Positions 1 to 11,576 of a stretch of DNA of 64,000 nucleotides are shown here, one piece after another. Origin of the DNA: Icerya purchasi (Eukaryota > Arthropoda > Insecta > Hemiptera > Monophlebidae); assembly GCA_039619475.1 (NCBI GenBank), contig CM077115.1:219589291-219653290 (forward strand). Direction: 5' to 3'. The notes beneath the pieces are model-generated. The model searched no databases. It had not been told where the DNA came from and saw only the letters and a list, made by a program, of their open reading frames with translations. How positions within the stretch are numbered: position 1 is the stretch's first letter; each line of letters starts with the position of its first letter. Made by a program: the position numbers and the translations under genes.

Positions 1-1265
1 AAATATAAAATTTGAAGGAAATTTATATATCTTGCTTCGTTTTAAGATGTTTTATTTTTACATTTTTTTTTTTAATCTCCCTCTTACTATTATTTTTGAA
101 ACGGATGTTGATAACTATGAATAGTATTTGTGATTATAGAGAGAGAGGTAAACGTTTTCCTTACTTTTAACTAATTATGTACAATTTTCAATCATTTTTT
201 ACAATTTTTCGCACATTTTACTACTTTTACATTGTTTTAAACAATTTTTGCTATTTCGCATCATTTTCCAGTCTTTTTTTTGTACTTTTTACACAATTTT
301 CATCGATCTTTCAACAACTTTGTAAGGGTTTTTTTTTTTTTTTTCTTTCTTACATCTCATTACAATATCGTTAGTCATCAATGATAACAGTACATATTTA
401 TGCTTTCACATCACCTTTCGCTTCATCTGTGCACATCTACAACTTAACAAGCGCAGAACCAGTTGAATGTTGTAGGCCCGCAATCACGATCTCCATTTGA
501 TTATTGGATTTACCAGTCACATCTTTGAACGTTTGATTTAATGAATTGACAGGGACTTTGTATTTTGCTCGCCCGCTCGATATCTTCAACAGACTAGCAG
601 CCATAAAGCTCCAGACGTTTACTGAATGTTTTCTCAACACATTCACAGCCCATACCCCATACACTAAGGAAATCTTTAAACACCTCTATAACCATTCCTT
701 TTAAGCTGGAGGGTGCAAGGGACTCCTATAATCGTTTTGACAATCAACACTTCGTCGTCCATCGCCCTAGCTTTACTTGTCGTTGCACAGACATGTAGTA
801 AACGTTTTCTTCTTTTACAATTTTTTTATATTTCAACACTATTAACAAATTTTCCCACCATACTAACTAATTATAAACAGTTTTCCATTATTTCTTAACA
901 TGTTCTTATGTTTTAGAGTCTTTTTACGCTATTTTTTTCACCAATTTATGATATTTCTTATCATTTTCTTGCGTTTTAATGTCTTTCATACAATTTTACT
1001 CAATTTTTCGTCATATTCGTCAGTTTTTTATTTATCTCTTACATTATATATCTGAATGTGTCGAATATCCAACCTTTTAACTATATTTTATAATTTGATA
1101 CGATCATAGATAATAACAAAAGATTTAATTCAATATTGTTCACAATTTATTCAATAATTTTTATGACATTCATTATAATCAATAAAAATAATCATTGCTT
1201 CATTGTTTCAATGTTAAATTCTAATATATCATTATCAGCCATTAATATTTTACAACATAAAATAT

Positions 1266-2234
1266 CTAATTTAACTGAATATATCCTTCTTCAGCCAACT
1301 TTTCTTCAATCATCCGAATTTCAGTATCTAAACCATTATTTCCCGATTGTTTAGATCTGTGTAGTATCAATAATCGCTCAACCAATTCATTAGGATCGTC
1401 AGAATAATTGAAATGAGAGTCTTCAAGATTTACTTTGCGAACAGTCCTATATGCACGTTTCTTTTTCGTTTTACCATGATAAACTTTTACATTCTTTATG
1501 CTAGATTGAAATAGAGGACGTATTATTTTTCTGTATTTAGGAAGTGGAGTACCCTTTAATACACCAGTAACACGTACATGAGCTCCAGTAAATTCCAGTA
1601 TTTGTTTATATAAAGCTAAATCATTATTTGTATATTTATTCTCATCAACATTTGCTTCCATCAGTAAATGAATCAGTCCTGGTGTGTAAGGAAATTTAGT
1701 TAGTGTTCTTCCTTTTCCTAAATAAATTTCACCACATTTCCGATTCCATGAAATTGGTGTTGAACCCATCATATACTCATGTGTGGTCGCATTATATTGT
1801 ATTCCATATACAGGATCATTTGGTAGAGGTTCATCATAATCTATTTGAAATGGAGCCGTTTCATGTATATTAAGGGCATTATTATCACGATTTTCATATT
1901 CTTCTTCATTTTCAATAGCAGTCTCATAATCACGTTTCCTACTGTCATTAGAAAGTTTGTGTCGTTTTACCATTGATATATCATCACTTATTCCATCAGA
2001 ACCATTTTTCATCCTTTTAGGTATTTGTAATGATTCCCGAATATCCAATATCTGTTTTGTAACAGGTTCAAGCATTGCAGCTGAAGTATTTGTAATAGAT
2101 TTAGTCGCATACTTTAACGCATTATATTTTTTCATTATATCGCTGCGTATCCTTTCCAGTTCGCTTTTAAGAATTGCTTCTTTATTTATTCCGTTATTAC
2201 CAACATTAACCATCACTTTACTCGTTGATACCAT
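1266..2234 (-). CDS. Intact DUF8207-like protein, left-arm copy
   Basis: The frame is open from an ATG for 322 codons with no interruption and is identical to the right-arm copy. The N-terminal third is charged and coil-prone (about residues 20-75), followed by a basic patch near residues 90-101 and a Glu/Asn-rich linker. Residues about 142-215 form the only conserved-looking block, with YGIQY, a YMMG turn, a GRTLTKFPYTPGLIHLLM segment and a YTNNDLALYKQIL helix; a second basic tail (TKKKRAYR) follows at 256-263. The block is what I recognise as the DUF8207-type pattern seen in proteins of invertebrate mobile elements; the function is unknown. A basic, possibly nucleic-acid-binding or structural role is a guess. 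The left-arm gene points toward the outer end of the palindrome. It has no signal peptide or membrane segment. Confidence 0.75.
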   Translation of the reverse strand: MVSTSKVMVNVGNNGINKEAILKSELERIRSDIMKKYNALKYATKSITNTSAAMLEPVTKQILDIRESLQIPKRMKNGSDGISDDISMVKRHKLSNDSRKRDYETAIENEEEYENRDNNALNIHETAPFQIDYDEPLPNDPVYGIQYNATTHEYMMGSTPISWNRKCGEIYLGKGRTLTKFPYTPGLIHLLMEANVDENKYTNNDLALYKQILEFTGAHVRVTGVLKGTPLPKYRKIIRPLFQSSIKNVKVYHGKTKKKRAYRTVRKVNLEDSHFNYSDDPNELVERLLILHRSKQSGNNGLDTEIRMIEEKLAEEGYIQLN

Positions 2235-2596
2235 TATTACAGGTAATTAAAAATTCATCAAAACTTACATGTAAATCTTCTCTATATATACATTTCACAA
2301 TCTATTTTGAACACAGAGAGTTAATGCTAATTCATCAGCAATAATTTATAGAATGTTTTTAAAGGCTTAAAGGATGCTTATTATATACATATTGTATTTC
2401 AAACTGTTCCCTAAAAACACTATTCATGAAACAAAATCTTTATAAATAAAAAAAACAACAAAATTGGAACAGAAATTTTAATGGAATTTAAGAATCAGTA
2501 TTTATTTTTCAATATACTAATATCTCAAAATAAGTGATAACATCTAACCTTTTACTAATGATATTACAAAATCTGGAGCAGTGTAAGTCACATGCA

Positions 2597-2598
<2 letters not shown>

Positions 2599-2644
<46 letters not shown>

Positions 2645-2664
2645 CTACATACATATATATCTAC

Positions 2665-2728
<64 letters not shown>

Positions 2729-3116
2729 ACATATATACATATATATCTACATATATACATATATATCTACACATATACATATATATCTACATATATACAC
2801 ATATATATCTACATATATACATATATATCTACATATATATACATATATATCTACATATATACACATATATATCTACATATATACACATATATATCTACAT
2901 ATATATACATATATATCTACATATATACACATATATATCTACATATATACATATATATCTACATATATACACATATATATCTACATATATATACATATAT
3001 ATCTACATATATACACATATATATCTACATATATACATATATATCTACATATACACATATATATCTACATATATATACATATATATCTACATATATACAC
3101 ATATATATCTACATAT
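2599..3116. repeat. TA/TACATATATATC microsatellite, left arm
   Basis: A pure (AT)n run of about 36 bp is followed by irregular 16-22 bp units built from ATATATCTAC plus ATATATAC, and a second (AT)n run lies near 2667-2726. It is 518 bp long, against 514 bp in the right arm. Long Tyr/Ile reading frames across it on both strands are artefacts of the repeat. Confidence 0.95.
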
Positions 3117-3386
3117 GATGTGCTATACTTTATGAGATGGGTATGTTATAAAATTCAATTTAAATCTAACAATCTTGTTACACAAATGTAATTCGTAAAA
3201 TGATATAAATTTCTCAAATGGCACTAAAGTTACATGTTTTTCTTTTTAGGCTTTCTACTCAAAATTAGTTAACAACACTGCACTTTAATATTGTTTAAAA
3301 AAAATTATAAATTTTTTATATTATCTATTATTTTTTATTATTTAAATTATACTTCGTGTTATATAAGTTATACAAATTCATTATAA

Positions 3387-3650
3387 CAAGCTGGTATAGG
3401 TTTGATCATAATGTAACATCAGCCTGAGCAGTTGATGGAATAAAAGTAAATTTGTCATTTTTTCTGGTTTTGAGTGTATTCTGCAACCTCTAAACAATGA
3501 ATCATGTGATAATGGTGTTAAAAAGAAAGAATTTATTAGTGTTAGTGATGATGATAATATAGAAATTACAGTGGACGCCTGAGGATTTTGGGGAACTATG
3601 ATGTTTCATATTGCTGTTTGGGGATAGCACTAAACAATTTTTGGAGCTGG
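3387..3650. other. Unique spacer of the palindrome
   Basis: This is the only non-mirrored sequence inside 1-7032. It holds the polymerase fragment and about 70 bp of unassigned DNA on its right side. Its short length means that the DNA could snap back into a hairpin of about 3.4 kb. Confidence 0.9.
3436..3582 (+). pseudogene. Fragment of a protein-primed family-B DNA polymerase (exonuclease motif I region)
   Basis: The 264-bp spacer between the palindrome arms holds a 48-codon open stretch ending in TGA at 3580. It reads KFVIFSGFECILQPLNNESC and then a Lys-rich and Asp-rich stretch. The first part matches the region around exonuclease motif I of the polymerases of Polinton/Maverick elements, adintoviruses and bidnaviruses. 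The position normally held by the catalytic aspartate reads as glycine, and neither the rest of the exonuclease domain nor any polymerase motif is present, so this piece cannot encode an enzyme. It is the main evidence that the palindrome derives from a Polinton-like or adintovirus-like element. The match rests on one motif and a database search could overturn it. Confidence 0.5.
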
Positions 3651-3920
3651 TTATAATGAATTTGTATAACTTATATAACACGAAGTATAATTTAAATAAT
3701 AAAAAATAATAGATAATATAAAAAATTTATAATTTTTTTTAAACAATATTAAAGTGCAGTGTTGTTAACTAATTTTGAGTAGAAAGCCTAAAAAGAAAAA
3801 CATGTAACTTTAGTGCCATTTGAGAAATTTATATCATTTTACGAATTACATTTGTGTAACAAGATTGTTAGATTTAAATTGAATTTTATAACATACCCAT
3901 CTCATAAAGTATAGCACATC

Positions 3921-4308
3921 ATATGTAGATATATATGTGTATATATGTAGATATATATGTATATATATGTAGATATATATGTGTATATGTAGATATATAT
4001 GTATATATGTAGATATATATGTGTATATATGTAGATATATATGTATATATATGTAGATATATATGTGTATATATGTAGATATATATGTATATATGTAGAT
4101 ATATATGTGTATATATGTAGATATATATGTATATATATGTAGATATATATGTGTATATATGTAGATATATATGTGTATATATGTAGATATATATGTATAT
4201 ATATGTAGATATATATGTATATATGTAGATATATATGTGTATATATGTAGATATATATGTATATGTGTAGATATATATGTATATATGTAGATATATATGT
4301 ATATATGT

Positions 4309-4357
<49 letters not shown>

Positions 4358-4394
4358 TATATATGTGTATATATGTAGATATATATGTATGTAG

Positions 4395-4434
<40 letters not shown>
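3921..4434. repeat. TA/GTAGATATATAT microsatellite, right arm
   Basis: This is the reverse complement of the left-arm microsatellite, 4 bp shorter. Because such repeats mutate quickly, the tiny length difference implies that the two arms were identical very recently, or that both were read from one molecule. Confidence 0.95.
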
Positions 4435-4436
<2 letters not shown>

Positions 4437-4798
4437 TGCATGTGACTTACACTGCTCCAGATTTTGTAATATCATTAGTAAAAGGTTAGATGTTATCACT
4501 TATTTTGAGATATTAGTATATTGAAAAATAAATACTGATTCTTAAATTCCATTAAAATTTCTGTTCCAATTTTGTTGTTTTTTTTATTTATAAAGATTTT
4601 GTTTCATGAATAGTGTTTTTAGGGAACAGTTTGAAATACAATATGTATATAATAAGCATCCTTTAAGCCTTTAAAAACATTCTATAAATTATTGCTGATG
4701 AATTAGCATTAACTCTCTGTGTTCAAAATAGATTGTGAAATGTATATATAGAGAAGATTTACATGTAAGTTTTGATGAATTTTTAATTACCTGTAATA

Positions 4799-5767
4799 AT
4801 GGTATCAACGAGTAAAGTGATGGTTAATGTTGGTAATAACGGAATAAATAAAGAAGCAATTCTTAAAAGCGAACTGGAAAGGATACGCAGCGATATAATG
4901 AAAAAATATAATGCGTTAAAGTATGCGACTAAATCTATTACAAATACTTCAGCTGCAATGCTTGAACCTGTTACAAAACAGATATTGGATATTCGGGAAT
5001 CATTACAAATACCTAAAAGGATGAAAAATGGTTCTGATGGAATAAGTGATGATATATCAATGGTAAAACGACACAAACTTTCTAATGACAGTAGGAAACG
5101 TGATTATGAGACTGCTATTGAAAATGAAGAAGAATATGAAAATCGTGATAATAATGCCCTTAATATACATGAAACGGCTCCATTTCAAATAGATTATGAT
5201 GAACCTCTACCAAATGATCCTGTATATGGAATACAATATAATGCGACCACACATGAGTATATGATGGGTTCAACACCAATTTCATGGAATCGGAAATGTG
5301 GTGAAATTTATTTAGGAAAAGGAAGAACACTAACTAAATTTCCTTACACACCAGGACTGATTCATTTACTGATGGAAGCAAATGTTGATGAGAATAAATA
5401 TACAAATAATGATTTAGCTTTATATAAACAAATACTGGAATTTACTGGAGCTCATGTACGTGTTACTGGTGTATTAAAGGGTACTCCACTTCCTAAATAC
5501 AGAAAAATAATACGTCCTCTATTTCAATCTAGCATAAAGAATGTAAAAGTTTATCATGGTAAAACGAAAAAGAAACGTGCATATAGGACTGTTCGCAAAG
5601 TAAATCTTGAAGACTCTCATTTCAATTATTCTGACGATCCTAATGAATTGGTTGAGCGATTATTGATACTACACAGATCTAAACAATCGGGAAATAATGG
5701 TTTAGATACTGAAATTCGGATGATTGAAGAAAAGTTGGCTGAAGAAGGATATATTCAGTTAAATTAG
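4799..5767 (+). CDS. Intact DUF8207-like protein, right-arm copy
   Basis: This is the exact duplicate of the left-arm gene, transcribed in the opposite direction, again away from the palindrome centre. The ATG at 4799 is the first in frame and lies about 365 bp outside the TA-rich microsatellite; the stop is TAA. Base composition is AT-rich but the codon pattern is coherent over 322 codons, with no stop or frameshift, which argues for recent selection or recent copying. Conserved block and basic tails are as described for the left copy. Presence of the same gene in both arms is unusual for Polinton-type elements, whose terminal repeats normally carry no long gene. Family assignment is from memory of the motif pattern and has not been searched. 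Confidence 0.75.
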   Translation: MVSTSKVMVNVGNNGINKEAILKSELERIRSDIMKKYNALKYATKSITNTSAAMLEPVTKQILDIRESLQIPKRMKNGSDGISDDISMVKRHKLSNDSRKRDYETAIENEEEYENRDNNALNIHETAPFQIDYDEPLPNDPVYGIQYNATTHEYMMGSTPISWNRKCGEIYLGKGRTLTKFPYTPGLIHLLMEANVDENKYTNNDLALYKQILEFTGAHVRVTGVLKGTPLPKYRKIIRPLFQSSIKNVKVYHGKTKKKRAYRTVRKVNLEDSHFNYSDDPNELVERLLILHRSKQSGNNGLDTEIRMIEEKLAEEGYIQLN

Positions 5768-7032
5768 ATATTTTATGTTGTAAAATATTAATGGCTGATA
5801 ATGATATATTAGAATTTAACATTGAAACAATGAAGCAATGATTATTTTTATTGATTATAATGAATGTCATAAAAATTATTGAATAAATTGTGAACAATAT
5901 TGAATTAAATCTTTTGTTATTATCTATGATCGTATCAAATTATAAAATATAGTTAAAAGGTTGGATATTCGACACATTCAGATATATAATGTAAGAGATA
6001 AATAAAAAACTGACGAATATGACGAAAAATTGAGTAAAATTGTATGAAAGACATTAAAACGCAAGAAAATGATAAGAAATATCATAAATTGGTGAAAAAA
6101 ATAGCGTAAAAAGACTCTAAAACATAAGAACATGTTAAGAAATAATGGAAAACTGTTTATAATTAGTTAGTATGGTGGGAAAATTTGTTAATAGTGTTGA
6201 AATATAAAAAAATTGTAAAAGAAGAAAACGTTTACTACATGTCTGTGCAACGACAAGTAAAGCTAGGGCGATGGACGACGAAGTGTTGATTGTCAAAACG
6301 ATTATAGGAGTCCCTTGCACCCTCCAGCTTAAAAGGAATGGTTATAGAGGTGTTTAAAGATTTCCTTAGTGTATGGGGTATGGGCTGTGAATGTGTTGAG
6401 AAAACATTCAGTAAACGTCTGGAGCTTTATGGCTGCTAGTCTGTTGAAGATATCGAGCGGGCGAGCAAAATACAAAGTCCCTGTCAATTCATTAAATCAA
6501 ACGTTCAAAGATGTGACTGGTAAATCCAATAATCAAATGGAGATCGTGATTGCGGGCCTACAACATTCAACTGGTTCTGCGCTTGTTAAGTTGTAGATGT
6601 GCACAGATGAAGCGAAAGGTGATGTGAAAGCATAAATATGTACTGTTATCATTGATGACTAACGATATTGTAATGAGATGTAAGAAAGAAAAAAAAAAAA
6701 AAAACCCTTACAAAGTTGTTGAAAGATCGATGAAAATTGTGTAAAAAGTACAAAAAAAAGACTGGAAAATGATGCGAAATAGCAAAAATTGTTTAAAACA
6801 ATGTAAAAGTAGTAAAATGTGCGAAAAATTGTAAAAAATGATTGAAAATTGTACATAATTAGTTAAAAGTAAGGAAAACGTTTACCTCTCTCTCTATAAT
6901 CACAAATACTATTCATAGTTATCAACATCCGTTTCAAAAATAATAGTAAGAGGGAGATTAAAAAAAAAAATGTAAAAATAAAACATCTTAAAACGAAGCA
7001 AGATATATAAATTTCCTTCAAATTTTATATTT

Positions 7033-9987
7033 CAAATAATAAGACTTATACATTTACAACAGACTCTGGATTGCTTCATCCATTCTTCATATATAAAATT
7101 GAAATCTTTACTGCCATCCCCGCCATATAACATTCTATTCAGAAATAAAATGTATGAATAAAGCATGGTATGAAAATTTCATTCACATTTGAAATCGACG
7201 AATGAGTGAAAGAGGCGATCGCGTGATATACACAATCTTGGTAATGTGATAAATATAGAGAAATAATTATCTCATTTATTTTGGGTGTGTAAAAAAAAAA
7301 TCCTCGCTATTCCACGTTTTTGGGGGGTGGGGGGTTGCTTTCAATCATTAGTTTTGCAAAGAATTGATTGCTCCGCTAAAAGTTATGTGACTCCGCATCT
7401 AAATGAATGATAAAAGGTTATGAAGCCGTTCTGTATGAGCTTACAAAAGTATATGATAAAGTACGCCAACATCACCTCTGAACAATAATTATGTGTGCGG
7501 GAACTGCTTGTATTCTTTTATACGGTCTTGCAGCAGATATGATTAAACAAATATAAATGAATGAAATGTAAAAATAATACGTGGGCTGGAGTTAATTTTG
7601 AAAATATATAGTGAGATTTTACGGAAACATGCATACAATTGTGTAGAAAAAGGGGTGATGTAATAATTTTGCTAGCATGAACATTTATTTAGAATAATTT
7701 CGTATTACATTATTAGACTTTGAACATAGATAGCAAGAGGGAAAAGGAGTGATTGCTTCGACATGAGTAAAACGAACGACGTGTTTTCGTAGGTTAGTGA
7801 TTATATAGAAAAAATTATAGGCGAATGTAATTTGTAGTGAAAAATAGTATGTTTGGGATAATTTTATAAATTCATGATAGTTTAGTGTAGTCTTACGGTG
7901 ACTGCATTTATAGATGTAGTGATTTCAATATTTTTGTCATGTATGGAAAATAAAAAAAATTAAAAAAATACTACTATAATTTCAAGATTTTAAAAATAAT
8001 TACAGAAAAATTAACTCATAATGTAAGTAGAAGGAGTGAATTCGTCATGAATGTTTACAAGAATATGTTTTCTATAGGTTAGGCCCTTTGCGAATTGAAG
8101 AAAAATTTAAACGATAAAAAAATAATATATGTACGATAGATTAAAAAAAAAATATTATTGACAATCGGAAAATGAGATAATGATCTGTAAGGAGATTGCT
8201 AATTTTGGAAATGATGAAATATATTTAAGTTGATTTTAAAGTAATTATGCACGATTTGAATTTTGGAAATAGATTACATAGTATGAATGGAGCGACGAAC
8301 CATTTTCTACGATTTCCTGAAAAACTATATTACGATAAGAATAGTGACAATGAACGTACAGATATATCAGTAGTAATGAAGCGAGAAGTGTCTGCGGCGT
8401 ACATTTGTCTGCACAGCATATTACAAAAAAGATTTGAAAAAATTTTAGCGTAATGAAAGAATAAAAAATATACTTGGGCTAATTTTATAACACAGAGAAA
8501 AAAATGTTACTGTTCGTTACCTGAAAAAGAAAACAATACTCTTTTAGGCGACCTTTTTGTGTTCGATATGATGACTGTTCAGGGATAGATGCAGGTATCT
8601 TTAACGTATTTTTACAATCAGGCTGTTGCCCTCGAGAATATAACCTTCTATTTCACTCACATACACTCTCTCACTCGCACATTGCAACCCTGATCTGGTC
8701 GTGCTAGCGTGTTTTTTTTCTTCGAACATGCTGTGGTTCGTAAACTAACAGGTTTTTTCTATCTGTCGCTCTATACAATTGACCACCAACACCTCATAGA
8801 CGAACTCGTGTATGTCGCGGAAAAATAATTTACGAAATTTAAAAAATATTAAAACCATACTTGTATTTGTATAAAAATATGATTATGAAAGATTTTAAAA
8901 AATTTTGTCGATTGAAAAATAAAATATATCGATTAATTAAATTCTACGGCAACTAAGCTCAGAAAAGTATTACATACAAAGAATGATGAACGGTAAAGAG
9001 GTTCAAGGTTAGATTCAGGCTTTTGATAGAAAAATAACAAATGAATAAAATAAATGGAAGTGGAATAACGGACGGATACAGTGACGAATGCGTAGAAACA
9101 TGTGTGCAGAACGGATGTTTGAGATTCACGACGACTGATTTGCATAAAAATAAAAAACTTATGACCGGTGAAATGATTGGAAGCTTAAAAATCTGTAATA
9201 CATTAATATGAATGATTTGGTAAATAGTGCTAACGGATGTGTATGCGTGTATAGGTATTTGAGAATAAATAAATAAAAATAACATTATGTATGGTTGTTA
9301 ATTTAGTACAGGGCAGTAAAAGGAGAGAAGAAGAAATTTTTAGATCCGTGTAAAGTGAAAAATATTGAGAGTCGGTTCGATTTTGAAAATACATAATAGG
9401 AATGTATAACATGCACAGATATAGTGTTGTGTAGTCGTGACAATGTATATATGTGCGGGAACGACTAGTACGCTTTTGTGACGGATCTGGCGGTCGAGGA
9501 GTACGGGGAAAAAATATAAAAAGTATATACCATCAGTAAATTGTCTTCGTTGATTATAAATTTCGATTCATTTTGATAATGTATAATGGAGAACGTGTGT
9601 GAGAAGTGTCGGGATGCTTTTGCGACAGTCGAGGGTTTGATGGGGTCTTAAACAGAAAATAAAATATAATATGAAAAGATCTTGAAAAATATTTGGAGTT
9701 TGAAATAAATAAAATATTCTTAAACTAATAGACGTGGAAAAAAAATTAATATGAATGATTGGGAAACCATCTCTAGCATATGTGTGTGCAGGAATGAGTG
9801 GCGCGGATTCACATTCGGGTGGATGTCCTCGTGAAAAATAATATGAAAGATTTGTAATTTGTGTAGGGCGGAAAGGAGAGGGAGGGGGGGTTGAAATCGT
9901 GTTAAATAAAACTCTACTCGACATAAATTTACAAATACTTACTTTTGGAAAAAAATCTTTGGAGGGAGAAAAAAAATATTTTAGAGT
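7033..9987. repeat. Degenerate, satellite-like AT-rich repeats
   Basis: No coding sequence is recognisable. Phrases such as GGCTAATTTTATAA, TTAGACTTTGAA and GTGTGCGGGAACG recur irregularly (for example near 7490-7510, 7600, 7700, 7855, 8470, 9450, 9595 and 9780). They match phrases of the better preserved 180-bp repeat that follows, so I read the stretch as old, diverged copies of the same repeat. A short poly(G) run lies at about 7321-7334. Confidence 0.5.
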
Positions 9988-11010
9988 AATTCCATAATAC
10001 ATAGACATGAAAAAATTATTATGAGCGATATGAGAATTAACGACAGAAGATGTGTGCGCATTCATAGCAGTGAAGACGTCGACGAATTTATTTTTAGAAT
10101 CTGAGAAAAAAATATAAAATTATTAACGGACGGAAGAATTTAACGTAAGTGAAGTAAATATACTTAGGTTAATTCCATAATACTTTGAGTTGAAAAAAAA
10201 ACTATTATGAACGATATGGAAACTAATTGCAGAGGATGTGTATGTATTCATACAGTAAAGGTATCGAAGGATTTATTTTTAGATTATGAGAAAAATAAAA
10301 ATAATGTACTGTCGGGAGAAATGATCGGAAACGTGAAAAATATAATTGGAATAATTCCATAATACTTGGAGTTGAAAAAAGTTATTATGAACGGTATGGG
10401 AACTAACGACGGCTGATGTGTATGCAATCATACAGTAAAGGTATCGAAGGATTTATTTTTAGAACCGGAGGAAAATAAAAATAATGTACTGTCGGGAGAA
10501 ATGATCGGAAACGTGAAAAATATAATTGGAATAATTCCATAATACTTGGAGTTGAATAAAGGATATTATGAACGATATGTAGACTAACTGCAGAGGATGT
10601 GTAAGCCTTCATATCAGTGAAGACATTATAGGATTTATTTTTAGAATCGGAGAAAAATAAAAATAATACACCGTCGGAAGGAAAGATCGGAAGCAAAAAA
10701 ATATAATTAGGATAATTCCATAATAGTTAGACTCGAAAAAATTATTATGAACGATGTGGGGACTAACGACAGCAGATGAGTGTGTGGGAATGGGCGGTGT
10801 TCATTCATAGCGGTGAAGATATTGTAGGATTTATTTTTAGAACCGGAGGAAAATAAAAATATTATGAACGGTCGGAAGAACGATCGGAAACGAAAAAAAT
10901 GTACTTCGGCTATTTCTATAATATTTAGGCTCGAAAAATTATTAAGATCGATATGGAAACTAACGACATCAGATGGGTGTACGGGAATGGACGGTGTGCA
11001 TTCATAGCGG
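9988..11010. repeat. 180-bp tandem repeat array, about six units
   Basis: The landmark AATTCCATAATA recurs at 9988, 10171, 10353, 10533 and 10714, with a diverged copy at about 10911, giving spacings of 183, 182, 180, 181 and about 198 bp. Each unit also carries GAACGATATG, a GATGTGTATG segment, a CATTCATA segment and GGATTTATTTTTAGA in the same order. Units at 10353 and 10533 are the most alike. Short reading frames across the array on the minus strand are not genes. A pericentromeric or dispersed satellite is the simplest reading. Confidence 0.85.
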
Positions 11011-11576
11011 TCACATAAAAAAATACTTACCTCTCAATATGAAATGACGGAGGCGTCGGGAGCGTCGATCGAGGGTTTAATGGTCGTAGTAAAAGTAAAT
11101 AGAATGCGATATATTCGATATTAAAACAACGAAATCGATCGAAAAAGAGGGTGGAAGGGGTAAAGGAGACTAAGGCTATTTTAGACTATAGAAATAATTG
11201 ATTTGTTAATTTGTAAATGTTTTGGATAACCGGTTAGGTTTAGACAACAGAGCAGTGATTGGGTTATTATGTGAAAAAAAATAATAATTAAAAAAAAAGT
11301 AATCGCGATAGTATAAACAGACAACACGTGCGGGGGAACGGTGCGTGCGCTTTCGCGGCGGAGAGCGTTATGATAGATATATGCGGGGGGGTCAGCGCGT
11401 GCGTTTTCGCAGAGAATAACGCTGTGTTAGATATATGTGTGGGATCGGGACGTGCGTCTTGGAATATGGTAGTAAGATCGGGGAATCAGGAAAATAAAAA
11501 ATTATGCTTCGGCTAATTTTATATTATGTATACTTAGACTTTGAAATATTAAAGAAATAATCGCAGTATCGGAAAG
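11011..11576. repeat. Transition from the 180-bp array to GC-richer repeats
   Basis: GC content rises here, and pieces such as GTGCGCTTTCGCGGCGG and ATATATGCGGG foreshadow the 369-bp duplication. A further diverged landmark of the 180-bp unit (GGCTAATTTTAT) lies near 11511. No gene is supported. Confidence 0.4.

Larger units (their letters stand above)
1..3386. repeat. Left arm of a 7-kb near-perfect palindrome
   Basis: Every position pairs with the reverse complement of the right arm, with coordinate sums of 7033 outside the internal microsatellite and 7037 inside it. The only length difference I found is 4 bp in the TA-rich microsatellite. Open reading stretches in the two arms translate identically, including a 322-codon gene and several short shadow frames, so the arms must be almost 100% identical. 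The arm runs into the window start, so its outer end is not visible and it may be longer. Outside the gene the arm is T-rich with one 75-codon open frame (437-664, minus) that starts at GTG, has no recognised similarity and may be noise. Confidence 0.95.
3651..7032. repeat. Right arm of the 7-kb palindrome
   Basis: This is the mirror image of the left arm, with position 7032 pairing with position 1 and 3651 with 3386. Because the left arm is cut by the window edge, 7032 is only the last position whose partner can be seen; the element may continue past it. Apart from the 322-codon gene the arm contains an A-rich stretch at 6659-6860, a short ATG-initiated frame of 28 codons from about 6271, and an overlapping 75-codon frame at 6369-6596 that lacks an early ATG. 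I could not assign a function to either short frame. Confidence 0.95.

Noticed and set aside
1957..2250. 97-codon hydrophobic frame opposite the 322-codon gene (also 4783-5076)
   Set aside because: It is the antisense shadow of the real gene and has typical shadow composition.
2509..4499. Long Tyr/Ile-rich reading frames across the TA microsatellites
   Set aside because: They are open only because TATATA and TACATA contain no stops in those frames; the peptides are pure repeat.
11328..11516. GC-rich 62-codon frame as a gene
   Set aside because: It lies in repeats related to the 369-bp unit and its residues follow the repeat pattern.
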